Shown here piece by piece: positions 8,141 to 17,487 of a stretch of DNA of 64,000 bases. Numbering within the stretch: position 1 is the stretch's first letter; each line of letters begins with the position of its first letter. The DNA lies in NCBI GenBank assembly GCA_963713085.1, contig CAVQKQ010000016.1, positions 62,001-126,000 on the forward strand. The letters are read 5' to 3'. Below the pieces are notes generated by a model. The model worked only from the letters and a program-made list of their open reading frames with translations, was not told the DNA's origin and ran no database searches. A program made the position numbers and the translations under genes. This stretch comes from PFJX01 sp963713085 (GTDB lineage Bacteria > Pseudomonadota > Gammaproteobacteria > Burkholderiales > Thiobacillaceae).

Positions 8141-9627
8141 CCAATCCCATGCGTTACGCCGATCTGCGCGATTTCATCGCCCAACTGGAGGCCCGGGGCG
8201 AACTGAAGCGCATCCGCGCCGAGGTGGACCCTCGCCTGGAAATGACCGAGATCTGCGACCGGGTGCTGCGCGCCGGCGGCCCGGCCCTGCTGTTCGAGAA
8301 GCCCAAGGGCGGCGACATCCCGGTGCTGGCCAACCTGTTCGGCACGGTGAAGCGGGTGGCCCTGGGCATGGGCGAGGAGGACCCGGGCCGGCTGCGGGAG
8401 ATCGGCAAGCTGCTCGCCTACCTGAAGGAGCCGGAGCCGCCCCGGGGCCTGAAGGATGCCTGGGACAAGTGGCCGGTGCTCAAGCAGGTGCTCAACATGT
8501 CGCCCAAGGAGGTGCGCTCGCCGGCCTGCCAAGAGGTGGTGTGGGAGGGCAAGGACGTGGATCTGGCGCGTCTGCCTATCCAGACCTGCTGGCCGGGTGA
8601 TGTGGCGCCACTGCTGACCTGGGGCCTGGTCATCACCCGGGGGCCCCAGGGTCTGCCAAGCTCGAAGCCGCGCCAGAACCTGGGCATCTATCGCCAGCAG
8701 GTGATCGGCCCGAACAAGCTGATCATGCGCTGGTTGGCCCATCGCGGCGGAGCGCTGGATTTTCGGGATTTCCAGCAGGCCCAGCCTGGTCAGACCTTTC
8801 CGGTGGCGGTGGCCATCGGTGCCGATCCGGCCACCATCCTGGGGGCTGTGACGCCGGTGCCGGACAGCCTGTCCGAATACCAGTTCGCCGGTCTGCTGCG
8901 GGGTGCCAAGACCGAAGTGGCCAAGTGCCTGGGCTCGGACCTCCAGGTGCCGGCCACCGCCGAGATCGTGCTGGAAGGCGTGATCCATCCTGGCGAGACA
9001 GCCTTGGAGGGGCCTTATGGCGACCACACCGGCTACTACAACGAGCAGGAGACCTTCCCGGTGTTCACCGTGGAACGCATCACGATGCGCCGGGACCCCA
9101 TCTATCATTCCACCTACACCGGCAAGCCCCCGGACGAGCCGGCCATCCTGGGTGTGGCCCTGAACGAGGTGTTCGTGCCCCTGCTGCAGAAGCAGTTTCC
9201 CGAGATCGTGGATTTTTATCTGCCGCCGGAAGGGTGTTCCTACCGCATGGCGGTGGTGAGCATGAAGAAGCAGTATCCCGGCCACGCCAAGCGGGTGATG
9301 TTCGGGGTGTGGTCCTTCCTGCGCCAGTTCATGTACACCAAGTTCATCCTGGTCACCGACGACGACGTGAACGTGCGCGACTGGAAGGAAGTGATCTGGG
9401 CCCTTACCACCCGCGTCGACCCGGCCCGGGACACCCTGCTGGTGGAGAACACGCCCATCGACTACCTGGACTTCGCCAGCCCGGTTTCCGGCCTGGGCAG
9501 CAAGATGGGCATCGACGCCACCAACAAGTGGCCTGGCGAAACCACCCGGGAATGGGGCACACCCATCCGCATGACGGACGAGGTCAAGCAACGGGTGGAC
9601 GCCATGTGGGATGAGTTGGATTTGTGA
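8137..9627 (+). CDS. ubiD: UbiD 3-polyprenyl-4-hydroxybenzoate decarboxylase
   Basis: 496 aa, full length. It starts MRYADLRDFIAQLEARGELKRI, the usual UbiD opening, and carries the conserved NLFGTVKRVALGMG, RGGALDFRDF and EGPYGDHTGYYNEQE segments; the latter holds the Glu residues that act with prenylated FMN. UbiD removes the carboxyl group of 3-octaprenyl-4-hydroxybenzoate in ubiquinone synthesis and needs the UbiX-made cofactor. The start at 8137 gives a short MTNP extension; MRYAD at 8149 is equally possible. Translationally coupled to the upstream lipoprotein. Confidence 0.95.
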   Translation: MTNPMRYADLRDFIAQLEARGELKRIRAEVDPRLEMTEICDRVLRAGGPALLFEKPKGGDIPVLANLFGTVKRVALGMGEEDPGRLREIGKLLAYLKEPEPPRGLKDAWDKWPVLKQVLNMSPKEVRSPACQEVVWEGKDVDLARLPIQTCWPGDVAPLLTWGLVITRGPQGLPSSKPRQNLGIYRQQVIGPNKLIMRWLAHRGGALDFRDFQQAQPGQTFPVAVAIGADPATILGAVTPVPDSLSEYQFAGLLRGAKTEVAKCLGSDLQVPATAEIVLEGVIHPGETALEGPYGDHTGYYNEQETFPVFTVERITMRRDPIYHSTYTGKPPDEPAILGVALNEVFVPLLQKQFPEIVDFYLPPEGCSYRMAVVSMKKQYPGHAKRVMFGVWSFLRQFMYTKFILVTDDDVNVRDWKEVIWALTTRVDPARDTLLVENTPIDYLDFASPVSGLGSKMGIDATNKWPGETTREWGTPIRMTDEVKQRVDAMWDELDL

Positions 9628-9705
9628 TTTCGGGTAGGCCGGGGTTTTACAGTGGGCAATAGTTGAGTAGAATCATCGGGAATTAATTTGATCCCGGAGC
9701 AAGAC

Positions 9706-10296
9706 ATGACCGCCACTCTTCAACTCGCCGCCCAAGCCGGCGACCTGCAACAAGTTCAAGACCTGCTGGCCGCCAGTGCCGACGTCAACGGCGCCGATGC
9801 CGAGGGCAACACCGCGCTGCATCTGGCTGCCAATAATGGCCACTTGGATGTGGTTAAGGCATTGCTGGCCGGAGGAGCGGATGCCAACGCCCTGGACGCC
9901 CAGGGCTGGACCCCTATCTTCAAGGCTGCCTACAACCATGAAATGGATTGCGGTTTCGCACCTGTGGCTCAAGCCTTGGTGGACGCGGGGGCGGATGTGA
10001 ACCACCGTATCTTCTACGGGCTCACCCCCCTCATGCTGGCTGCGGGCGGCGGCGAGGCGGCGGTGTGCGAGGTGCTGCTCAATGCCGGCGCCGAGGTGAA
10101 GGCCGCTAACGACGGCGGCCGCACCGCCCTGACCATGGCCAAGGAGCGCTTTTTCGTGGACGTCATCAACCTCCTCCACGAGGCGGAAGGCTACGTCATG
10201 GAGACCGAGGGCGGCGGCAGCTGCGCCAGCGGCGCGCGCAAGGGACCGCCCAGCGAGGCCCAGGTGGTGAATTTCATGAAGCGGCCCATGCACTGA
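9706..10296 (+). CDS. ankyrin-repeat protein
   Basis: 196 aa with about four ankyrin repeats: LAAQAGDLQQVQDLLAASADVN, GNTALHLAANNGHLDVVKALLAGGADAN, GWTPIFKAAYNHEM...VAQALVDAGADVN and GLTPLMLAAGGGEAAVCEVLLNAGAEV. Such proteins act through protein binding. There is no signal peptide. A C-terminal glycine/serine stretch with one cysteine follows the repeats. The ATG at 9706 was preferred to the TTG at 9690 region because GGAG sits seven bases before it. The function is unknown. Confidence 0.85.
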   Translation: MTATLQLAAQAGDLQQVQDLLAASADVNGADAEGNTALHLAANNGHLDVVKALLAGGADANALDAQGWTPIFKAAYNHEMDCGFAPVAQALVDAGADVNHRIFYGLTPLMLAAGGGEAAVCEVLLNAGAEVKAANDGGRTALTMAKERFFVDVINLLHEAEGYVMETEGGGSCASGARKGPPSEAQVVNFMKRPMH

Positions 10297-10315
10297 CCCG
10301 AGTCCGCTCTACCTG

Positions 10316-10351
10316 AAACGACCAGCGCCGCATCCGCGGCGCTGGTCGTTT
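10316..10351. terminator. bidirectional hairpin terminator
   Basis: A perfect 15-bp inverted repeat (AAACGACCAGCGCCG and its complement) around a six-base loop CATCCG, flanked by A and T runs. It lies between the convergent ankyrin gene (ends 10296) and the PBP gene (ends 10361), so it can stop transcription from both sides. Confidence 0.85.
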
Positions 10352-10360
10352 ATAGGGTGT

Positions 10361-13300
10361 CTAGAAGAAGTGGAAGCCCTCGCCGGGAATGTTCATCAGC
10401 CAGGGGTTCTTCTTGTTTTCCTTGGGTTTGCCGGGCGGCGCCGGGGCCTGGGGAGGGGGCGGGGGATCGGGCTTGTCGGTCTGGGGCGGCGGCGGGGCTG
10501 GTGGCGGCTCCTCGCTCTTTTCAACCGGCACGGGCGTGGCCGGCGCCGGTGCCGGTTTTTCTCCGGCTGCCTTGGCCGGTGGCTTGACCGCCGCTTTGGC
10601 CGGTTCGGTTGTGGCGGCAGGGCTGACGGATTCGGACAGCGGTGTGGCCTTGGGGGGCGGGCCGCCGGCCCCGGGGGCTGCCGCATCGAACTCGGCGACA
10701 GACTCCTCCCAGGTGGACTCGGGTTTCTCGTCACCCAGGATCAGGGGCCGCAGGGCCGGTTCCATATCCTTGACGATCTGGACCGCGAGGGCGCTGGTGA
10801 AGTGGTAGTCGGCCGCCGCGGCACCCGGCACGAAGACCGTCATGACCCCGAAAAAGCGGCTGCCGACATAGAAGGCGAACGTGGCGGTGCGGTTCATGAC
10901 CCGGGATTCCAGCACCGTGCCATTGGCGGAAAAGATCTCCAGACGATGGTCGCCGGTGCCGGTCTTGCCGCCGACGGGCAAATGGCTGCCGTCTTCCAGG
11001 GCGAAGCTGCCGCTCAGCCGACGGGCGGTGCCCTGGGCCACCACATTGAGCAGCGCCTTCTTGACGACTTGGGCCACCTCGGCGGGGAATACGCGTATCG
11101 GTTCGGGCCGCTTGCGCTTAAGCACGGTGTGGTAGGGCGTGCCCGCCGCGAATTCCAGGCGGGTGAGGTTGACCGGCGGAAGCTTGACGCCGTCGTTGAC
11201 GATGCTGCCCATGAGTTCGGCCAGGGCGGAGGGTCGGTCGGCGGAAGAGCCGATGGCGGTGGCATAGGAGGGCACCAGGCTGTTGAATGGATAGCCCAGG
11301 CGCCGCCAGCGCTTGTGGATTTCCTGGAAGGCCTCGATCTCCAGCAGCGACATGATGCGGATGTCCTGGGCGTTCTTGTGGCTGGTGTTGATCAGCCAGT
11401 CGTATACCTCGATCCGCTCTCTGGCGCTGGCCTGTATGATCTCGTTCCAGCCGGCGCCGGGATGGGTGCGCAGGTAGCCCACCAGCCAGAGTTCCAGTGG
11501 GTGGATCTGGGCGATGTAGCCCCGGTCCGAGAGGTTGAATTTATCCGGGCCGTAGGTCTCGTAGAGGTACTCGAAGTCGCCTTCGTCGAACGCGGAGGGG
11601 TTGTTCAGGCGGGACTTCAGGAAGGCGGTCATCGCGCTGATGTCGGCCTTCGGCTCCAGGTAGCGGTACACCGCCGCCAGGCGCTTGGGGTTGGCGGTGA
11701 GGTGGTTAAGCAGGGCGGCCATGGCGTCGTCCCGATTCAGCCCCTTGTACTTCTTGAGGAAGCGGGCCAGATAGGACTTGCCTTCCTTGTCGGCGAACTG
11801 GCGCAGGTAGTCGTCCCGCCGCGGATCGTCCGGGTCGGCCAGGATCTGGGCCGCGCCGTGGGGATCCCGGTACATGAAATGCCGCACGATGTCCCGCATC
11901 AGGCGGATGAAGGGCAGGTTCACGGAGTTCTGGGTGGCTTCCCACAGGTTCATGACCTTGTTGTTGTCCGGGGCATGGAAGTTGTGGAAATAGTGCACGC
12001 CGCCGCCGGTGTAGAAGGCCTCCGCCGGGTTGGCGGAATACTCCCGGGACATGGCGGCCTCCAGCATGGGGGTCAGTCCCTTGTCCTCGGTCGTGGCCAG
12101 GTAGCGCAGCACCCACTGCAGCAGCAGGTCCTTGTCCGCCGCCCTGACCTTGGCCAGTTCGTCGGGGGCCAGGCCGGCATACTGGTCGTGCAGTTCCGTC
12201 ACCAGGCCGAGATAAGTGATGAGGGTGCGCAGCTTCGCGGAGGAGCCCATGTCCAGCTTGGCCCCCTTGTTGATGTCGAAGGGTTGGTTCAGGTTGTCTG
12301 CCTGGACCCGCAGCAGGGCGCCATCCTCCGTGTTTTCGTAGAGGGTGAAGCTGTAGATGGGCTTGGTCAGGTCGTTGTCCGGGGAGAGCAGATAGTGGCC
12401 GTAGAGCTCGGCCGCCTCCACCACGATGGGATCGGACAGTCGCCGCAGGAAATCGGCCACGGCGTTCTGGGTGGGGGCATGCAGGGTGGCGCTGGCCTTG
12501 AGGTCGAGGCGGTCCAGGTCATAGAGCCTCGGTACGCCAAGATCCTGCGACAACTCCACGCGCAGGGCGTTGGCGGCCTTGTTCTCGACGAAGACGTTGT
12601 CGGCCTTCGGCCTGCGGTCGGAATGAAACTGTATCTGCTCGTGCAGGGCGGCATCCCGGAAGGCCAGGGAAATCACCTTGGCCTGGGCCAGGAGACGCAG
12701 ATGGGCATTGACCTGGGCATCCAGGTGATCGCGCCCGGCCAGCAGATAGTAGGAAGGCTTGCGCTGGGAGATCAGCAGGGCCAACACGTGCTTGTAGGCC
12801 CGCGCGGCTTCCGGCGTGGGCTGGGGAGACTTGAGCAGGGCGTTGACCCGGTCGAAATCCATGCCGAACCAGGCATCGAGTCCGTCGCCGATGCCGTTGA
12901 CCTCGCCATAGCTGGGGGCGGCGGCCAGGGGGACCGTGTTGAGGTAGTCCAGGACGATGCGGCGCCGGGTGTTGCGGGTGTCCTGGCCGTCCAGGTAGGC
13001 GCGGATGGAGGCGGAGGCCATCTGGCGCAGCTTGTCCGTGGCGGTCATGGTCAGGCCGTCCCGGGAATGGCGGTACTTCTCGATCTGGGTCGCCAGGGTG
13101 GAACCGCCGGGCACATTGCGGGAGGGGTCGATGGCCTGGAGCAGTTTCTCCAGGATCGCGGCGCCGAACCTGTCCCATTCCACCGCCGGGTTGCGCTGGG
13201 GATGGTTGGGGTCCAGCAGTTCCCGGTTTTCGATGAACAGCAGTGTGTTGGCCACCACGGTGGGGATGGCGTCGAAGTCCGGGTAGCTGTGGTGCGGATA

Positions 13301-13717
13301 GACGCTGGTATGCAGCGTTTCGCCACGGCAATCCAGCAGGGTGAGACCGGCGACGGATTTTTCCTTGTAGGGCAGGAATAGGCCGAACTCCTTGATGCGC
13401 GCCATGTCCGGCGAGATCCGGGCTTGCCGGGTCACCTCGAAATCGTCGCGTTTCAGCGCCTTGATGAACCCGGGCAGGCCCACATAGCCCATGCGCATGT
13501 CGTAAGGCCCGGCCTTGGGCGTATGCAAGTCCGGGCTGGCGCCGGCCTGCAATTGATAGTTCAGCCGCTTGCCGTAGCCCGCCAGGATCATGGATTGGAT
13601 GGGCGAGGCGATCAGTTCGTAGGAGGCGATGACCGCCGCAGTCAGCAACACCAGGAAGGTCAGCGGCCAGAGCCAGAGGCGGCGTAGCCGGCGCCGTACG
13701 GTTTCAGCGTTGGCCAT
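10361..13717 (-). CDS. large bifunctional penicillin-binding protein (PBP1a-like)
   Basis: 1118 aa, longer than ordinary PBP1a. One N-terminal membrane anchor (WPLTFLVLLTAAVIASYELIA). A glycosyltransferase family 51-like domain follows, with the catalytic-type Glu in ENRELLD at about residue 163 and GGSTLATQIEKYRHS. The transpeptidase domain has SSAK (Ser492, Lys495), an SVN box (TQNSVNLPF) and KTGTG at 918. The last 100 residues are proline/lysine/alanine-rich and low complexity. It should build and cross-link peptidoglycan, but the glycosyltransferase motifs differ from EDRRF and the central region is expanded, so it belongs to a divergent branch. Minus strand, 132 bp after hemF. Confidence 0.85.
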   Translation of the reverse strand: MANAETVRRRLRRLWLWPLTFLVLLTAAVIASYELIASPIQSMILAGYGKRLNYQLQAGASPDLHTPKAGPYDMRMGYVGLPGFIKALKRDDFEVTRQARISPDMARIKEFGLFLPYKEKSVAGLTLLDCRGETLHTSVYPHHSYPDFDAIPTVVANTLLFIENRELLDPNHPQRNPAVEWDRFGAAILEKLLQAIDPSRNVPGGSTLATQIEKYRHSRDGLTMTATDKLRQMASASIRAYLDGQDTRNTRRRIVLDYLNTVPLAAAPSYGEVNGIGDGLDAWFGMDFDRVNALLKSPQPTPEAARAYKHVLALLISQRKPSYYLLAGRDHLDAQVNAHLRLLAQAKVISLAFRDAALHEQIQFHSDRRPKADNVFVENKAANALRVELSQDLGVPRLYDLDRLDLKASATLHAPTQNAVADFLRRLSDPIVVEAAELYGHYLLSPDNDLTKPIYSFTLYENTEDGALLRVQADNLNQPFDINKGAKLDMGSSAKLRTLITYLGLVTELHDQYAGLAPDELAKVRAADKDLLLQWVLRYLATTEDKGLTPMLEAAMSREYSANPAEAFYTGGGVHYFHNFHAPDNNKVMNLWEATQNSVNLPFIRLMRDIVRHFMYRDPHGAAQILADPDDPRRDDYLRQFADKEGKSYLARFLKKYKGLNRDDAMAALLNHLTANPKRLAAVYRYLEPKADISAMTAFLKSRLNNPSAFDEGDFEYLYETYGPDKFNLSDRGYIAQIHPLELWLVGYLRTHPGAGWNEIIQASARERIEVYDWLINTSHKNAQDIRIMSLLEIEAFQEIHKRWRRLGYPFNSLVPSYATAIGSSADRPSALAELMGSIVNDGVKLPPVNLTRLEFAAGTPYHTVLKRKRPEPIRVFPAEVAQVVKKALLNVVAQGTARRLSGSFALEDGSHLPVGGKTGTGDHRLEIFSANGTVLESRVMNRTATFAFYVGSRFFGVMTVFVPGAAAADYHFTSALAVQIVKDMEPALRPLILGDEKPESTWEESVAEFDAAAPGAGGPPPKATPLSESVSPAATTEPAKAAVKPPAKAAGEKPAPAPATPVPVEKSEEPPPAPPPPQTDKPDPPPPPQAPAPPGKPKENKKNPWLMNIPGEGFHFF

Positions 13718-13849
13718 TCAGGCAGGACCGTGAATTGGATGTCTGGGAAGCGGTGCTGTGCACCGGCCCGCCGGAGAATGGCCTGGGAAAATGGGGAAGC
13801 CGTGACGCATGGAAGGTTCGAGGGAACTGGGGGGTGGTGGGCGGCCGAT

Positions 13850-14752
13850 TCAGGATGCGAGCCAGTCGCGCGCCTTCAGAAAATCGCTGTAGAGGCGTGC
13901 TTCCGGTGTGCCCGGCTCCGGTTTCCAGTCGTAGCGCCAGGTCACGACCGGTGGCATGGACATGAGGATGGCCTCGGTGCGGCCGCCGGATTGCAGGCCG
14001 AACAGGGTGCCACGGTCGAACACCAGATTGAACTCCACGTAGCGGCCGCGCCGGTAGAGTTGGAATTCCCGCTCCCGTTCGCCGTGGGGCGTTTCCGCCC
14101 GGCGCTCCAGTATGGGGGCGTAGGCGGGCAGGAAATGGTCTCCCACGCTCTCGGTCATGTTGAAGCAATGCTCGAAATCGCCGGTGTTGAGGTCGTCGTA
14201 GAAGATGCCCCCAACGCCCCGGGGCTCGTTGCGGTGCTTGAGAAAAAAATACTCGTCGCACCATTGCTTGAAGCGGGCGTGGTAGTCGGGCCCGAAGGGG
14301 GTCAGGGCGTTGCGGCACATGGCGTGGAAATGGGTGGCGTCCTCCTCGAACCCGTAGTAGGGCGTCAGGTCCATGCCGCCGCCGAACCACCAGACCGGCG
14401 CTTCATCCGCCTTCTCGGCCACGAAGAAGCGCACGTTCATGTGGCAGGTGGGGGCGTACGGGTTGCGCGGATGCATGACCAGGGACACACCCATGGCCTC
14501 CCAGCGCCGCCCCGCCAGTTCCGGGCGATGAGCCGATGCGGACGGGGGCAGTTTCTCGCCGGTCACATGGGAGAAGTTCACCCCGCCCCGCTCCAGCACG
14601 TTGCCGTTCTCGATCAGGCGGGAAATGCCGCCGCCGCCTTCCGGGCGCCGCCATTCATCTTTCAGGAAGGGTTTGCCGTCGATTTGCTCCATGCGTTCGA
14701 CGATGAGTTCCTGGAGTTCCAGGAGGAATTCCTTGACGCGGGTGGTATCCAT
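13850..14752 (-). CDS. hemF: oxygen-dependent coproporphyrinogen III oxidase
   Basis: 300 aa, normal HemF length. Conserved blocks are GGGGISRLIENGNVLERGGVNFS, NPYAPTCHMNVRFF, WWFGGGMDLTPYY, GVGGIFYDDL and RRGRYVEFNLVFDRGT. The enzyme uses O2 to convert two propionates of coproporphyrinogen III to vinyl groups in heme synthesis and is a cytoplasmic homodimer. The ATG at 14752 (MDTTRVKEFLLELQ) begins the family-conserved region; the longer reading to 14863 adds an unrelated proline-rich stretch. Confidence 0.96.
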   Translation of the reverse strand: MDTTRVKEFLLELQELIVERMEQIDGKPFLKDEWRRPEGGGGISRLIENGNVLERGGVNFSHVTGEKLPPSASAHRPELAGRRWEAMGVSLVMHPRNPYAPTCHMNVRFFVAEKADEAPVWWFGGGMDLTPYYGFEEDATHFHAMCRNALTPFGPDYHARFKQWCDEYFFLKHRNEPRGVGGIFYDDLNTGDFEHCFNMTESVGDHFLPAYAPILERRAETPHGEREREFQLYRRGRYVEFNLVFDRGTLFGLQSGGRTEAILMSMPPVVTWRYDWKPEPGTPEARLYSDFLKARDWLAS

Positions 14753-14897
14753 GGCGCGGGGTGGACTGGGGACGGGAAATGCGCGAATTTTATCCGGATT
14801 CCCGGGTTCTGCCGCTGCGGAAATCGAATGTTTCGCCATCTCTGCCGGGCTGGGGACCGGCACGCATCGCCTGTCGGGAAGACGACGCGACGGTGCT

Positions 14898-15548
14898 TCA
14901 GCCCCACATGCTCAGAGGCGGGTCGGCCATGATCGCGCGCAGAATGTCGCCACGGGTGACGAAGCCCACCAGGGCGTGGGTTTCATTAACCACCGGCACG
15001 CCGGTCAGGTTGAACTCCAGCATGGCCCGGGCGATGCGGCGGATGTCGGTGACCGGATCGACGCTGAGGACCGGCGAGCTCATCACGTCCGCCACTCGTC
15101 GCGGCAGCAGGTCCCTTATCCGGTCGCCGTCCAGGTTGAAGGCGGTGAGCAGGTCCCGCTCCGTCACCAGCCCCACCAGGGTCTCGGCCGGATCAAGCAC
15201 CGGCGCCTGGCGGACGTCGTTGTCCCGCAGGGTCCGCCAGGCGTCCTGTACCGAATCCCCGGTGCCGAGGGTGACGACCTCCCGGCTCATGATCTGGTGG
15301 GCGTGGTACAGGGGGCCCCGTTCCTGGTCCAGTTGCAGCATGTCCTGGTAGGCCTGGACCGCGCCTTCCTCGCCGGGCTGGGCATCGCCCGGCACGACGC
15401 CGCCTGGGGCGACGAAGGTGGTGAGGTGCTCTTCCCCCACCCGCGCTGTGGCCCGGCCCGGGCGGGCCGCCGTGACGCCGCGGACCTGGCCCAGCTGCTC
15501 CAGGGTGCCGCGGAAGTCAAGTCCGGAAAGGCCGTAGAACGAGAACAT
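14898..15548 (-). CDS. tandem CBS-domain protein
   Basis: 216 aa. An N-terminal region of about 85 residues is unassigned; then two CBS motifs, IMSREVVTLGTGDSVQDAWRTLRDNDVRQAPVLD with GLVTERDLL, and VMSSPVLSVDPVTDIRRIARAMLEFNLTGVPVVN with GFVTRGDILRAI. CBS pairs bind adenine nucleotides and regulate attached or partner proteins. There is no catalytic domain, so it is probably a nucleotide-responsive regulator. It lies between tsaC and hemF on the same strand with gaps of 71 and 145 bp. Confidence 0.85.
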   Translation of the reverse strand: MFSFYGLSGLDFRGTLEQLGQVRGVTAARPGRATARVGEEHLTTFVAPGGVVPGDAQPGEEGAVQAYQDMLQLDQERGPLYHAHQIMSREVVTLGTGDSVQDAWRTLRDNDVRQAPVLDPAETLVGLVTERDLLTAFNLDGDRIRDLLPRRVADVMSSPVLSVDPVTDIRRIARAMLEFNLTGVPVVNETHALVGFVTRGDILRAIMADPPLSMWG

Positions 15549-15619
15549 GGGAATCGCTCCGGGTCGGGGGATTCCAGCATAACCCCGGGGCGGCGCCGGG
15601 GCCAGCGCGCGGGCGGCGC

Positions 15620-16174
15620 TCAGGCCCGCAGCACGGCGCCGTCAATGGGGTCGAGGATGGTGGAAGGCCGATTGCGGCGGCCGACGCGTCCGGGGATGAC
15701 GCGTACCCGCTGGCCGAATTGGCGCCTGCAGGCGGCGAAGGTCTTCACCGGCCTGCGTCCGGCCCGGTTGGCGCTGGTGGAGACCAGGGCCATGTGCAGG
15801 CCATGACACAGGCGCGCGGTCTCCGGGTGTGCGGTGACCCGTACCGCCAGCTTGGCGTGGCGGCCGCACAACCATTTCGGGCAGCGCGCACCCACCGCCA
15901 GCAGCAGGGTGGTGGGGCCGGGCCACCAGCGGGAAAACCGCGCCGCAAGGTCCGCCGTGACCGGGTCGAGGAAGGACTTGAACTGTAGAAAGTCGGAACC
16001 CACAAGGATCAGCCCCTTGCGGCGGGGTCGTCCCTTCAGATGCAGGATCCGGGCCACCGCCCGGGCGTTGCGGGGATCGCAGCCCAGTCCGAAACAGGAC
16101 TCGGTGGGATATGCGATGACGCCGCCCCGGCGCAGGTAACGCCCCAATGCCCTCATGTCCGGCCGCGGCGTCAA
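15620..16174 (-). CDS. tsaC: L-threonylcarbamoyladenylate synthase (TsaC/YrdC)
   Basis: 184 aa, the size of single-domain TsaC. Motifs are VIAYPTESCFGLGCDP, HLKGRPRRKGLIL, WWPGPTTLLL and VSTSANRAG. It makes threonylcarbamoyl-AMP from Thr, bicarbonate and ATP for the t6A37 tRNA modification. The start is uncertain: the TTG at 16174 has GGGG six bases upstream, while ATG 16156 would give 178 aa with no clear ribosome site. It follows purD by 16 bp and is likely co-transcribed. Confidence 0.88.
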   Translation of the reverse strand: MTPRPDMRALGRYLRRGGVIAYPTESCFGLGCDPRNARAVARILHLKGRPRRKGLILVGSDFLQFKSFLDPVTADLAARFSRWWPGPTTLLLAVGARCPKWLCGRHAKLAVRVTAHPETARLCHGLHMALVSTSANRAGRRPVKTFAACRRQFGQRVRVIPGRVGRRNRPSTILDPIDGAVLRA

Positions 16175-16190
16175 GGGTATCCCCGGTGCC

Positions 16191-17486
16191 TTACTTCTTC
16201 TTGCCGCGGGACTTGATGGCGCGCCAGCCGATATCCCGGCGCATCTGGCGGCCGGCGAAGTCGATGCCTTCCGCCACCTCGTAGGCCCGGGTCTGGGCCA
16301 TTTTCACGGTTTCGCCCAGGGCCGTGACGCACAGTACCCGGCCGCCGGCGGTCACCACCTGGTCGTCCTGGAGGGCGGTGCCGGCATGGAAGATGTGGAA
16401 GTCCTCGCCTCCCGGCACAAGGCCTGTGATGGCGTCGCCCTTGCGGGGAGATTCCGGGTAGCCGGCGGCGGCCATCACCACCCCCAGCGCATAGCGCCGG
16501 TCCCATTCCGCCTCCACCTTGTCCAGCTTGCCGTCCACGGCCGCCTCCAGCAGGGCCACCAAGTCCGACTTGAGCCGCATCATGATGGGCTGGGTCTCGG
16601 GGTCGCCCATGCGGCAGTTGAACTCCAGCACCTTGATCTGGCCGTCCGGGGCGATCATCAGGCCGGCGTAGAGGAAGCCGGTGAACGGGGTGCCTTCCGC
16701 CTTCATGCCGGAAACCACCGGACGGATCACCTCGCGCATGGTCCTGGCATGTACTTCCGGTGTCACCACCGGCGCCGGCGAGTAGGCCCCCATGCCGCCG
16801 GTGTTGGGGCCGGCATCATTGTCCAGCAGGCGTTTGTGGTCCTGGCTGGTGGCCATGGTGAGCACGTGCTCGCCGTCCACCATGACGATGAAGCTGGCCT
16901 CCTCGCCCACCAGGCATTCCTCGATCACCACCCGGTGGCCCGCCTCGCCCATGCTTCCGGGTCTGCCATCTCCGGCCAGCATGGCCTCCACGGCGGCGTG
17001 GGCCTCGTCCGTGGTCTGGGCCACCACCACCCCCTTGCCGGCGGCCAGGCCGTCGGCCTTGACCACGATGGGGGCGCCATTGGCGTCGATGTAGGCATGG
17101 GCGGCGGCTGCATCGGTGAAGGTGCCGAAGGCGGCGGTGGGGATCTTGTGGCGTGCCATGAACTGCTTGGCGAAGTCCTTGGAACTCTCCAACTGGGCCG
17201 CCGCCCGGGTGGGGCCGAACACCTTGAGCCCGGCGTCCCGGAAGGCATCCACCACGCCGGCGGCCAGGGGCGCCTCGGGACCCACCACGGTGAGGGCGAC
17301 CTGCTCCTGCTGGGCGAAGGCCACCAGATCTGGAATGGCCGTGACGGCCACGTTCTCCAGCCCTTCTTCCCGCGCGGTGCCGCCGTTGCCGGGGGCCACA
17401 TAGACCTTATGGACGCGGGGCGATTGCTTGAGGCACCAGGCCAGGGCGTGTTCCCGCCCGCCGGAACCGATGACCAGGATCTTCAT
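16191..17486 (-). CDS. purD: phosphoribosylamine-glycine ligase
   Basis: 431 aa, normal GARS length. It begins with MKILVIGSGGREHALAW and carries the ATP-grasp segments VVKADGLAAGKGVVVA, EECLVGEEASFIVMVDG, NTGGMGAYSPAP and LEFNCRMGDPETQ. It catalyses the second step of purine synthesis (phosphoribosylamine + glycine + ATP). It starts one base after the purH stop, so purH and purD are one transcript. Confidence 0.97.
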   Translation of the reverse strand: MKILVIGSGGREHALAWCLKQSPRVHKVYVAPGNGGTAREEGLENVAVTAIPDLVAFAQQEQVALTVVGPEAPLAAGVVDAFRDAGLKVFGPTRAAAQLESSKDFAKQFMARHKIPTAAFGTFTDAAAAHAYIDANGAPIVVKADGLAAGKGVVVAQTTDEAHAAVEAMLAGDGRPGSMGEAGHRVVIEECLVGEEASFIVMVDGEHVLTMATSQDHKRLLDNDAGPNTGGMGAYSPAPVVTPEVHARTMREVIRPVVSGMKAEGTPFTGFLYAGLMIAPDGQIKVLEFNCRMGDPETQPIMMRLKSDLVALLEAAVDGKLDKVEAEWDRRYALGVVMAAAGYPESPRKGDAITGLVPGGEDFHIFHAGTALQDDQVVTAGGRVLCVTALGETVKMAQTRAYEVAEGIDFAGRQMRRDIGWRAIKSRGKKK

Positions 17487-17487
17487 G

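Noticed and set aside
10370..13381. A 1003-codon open frame on the plus strand opposite the PBP gene
   Set aside because: It is the antisense shadow of a real gene in high-GC DNA: low-complexity Gly/Gln/Val composition, no family motif, and the minus-strand frame has complete PBP motifs.
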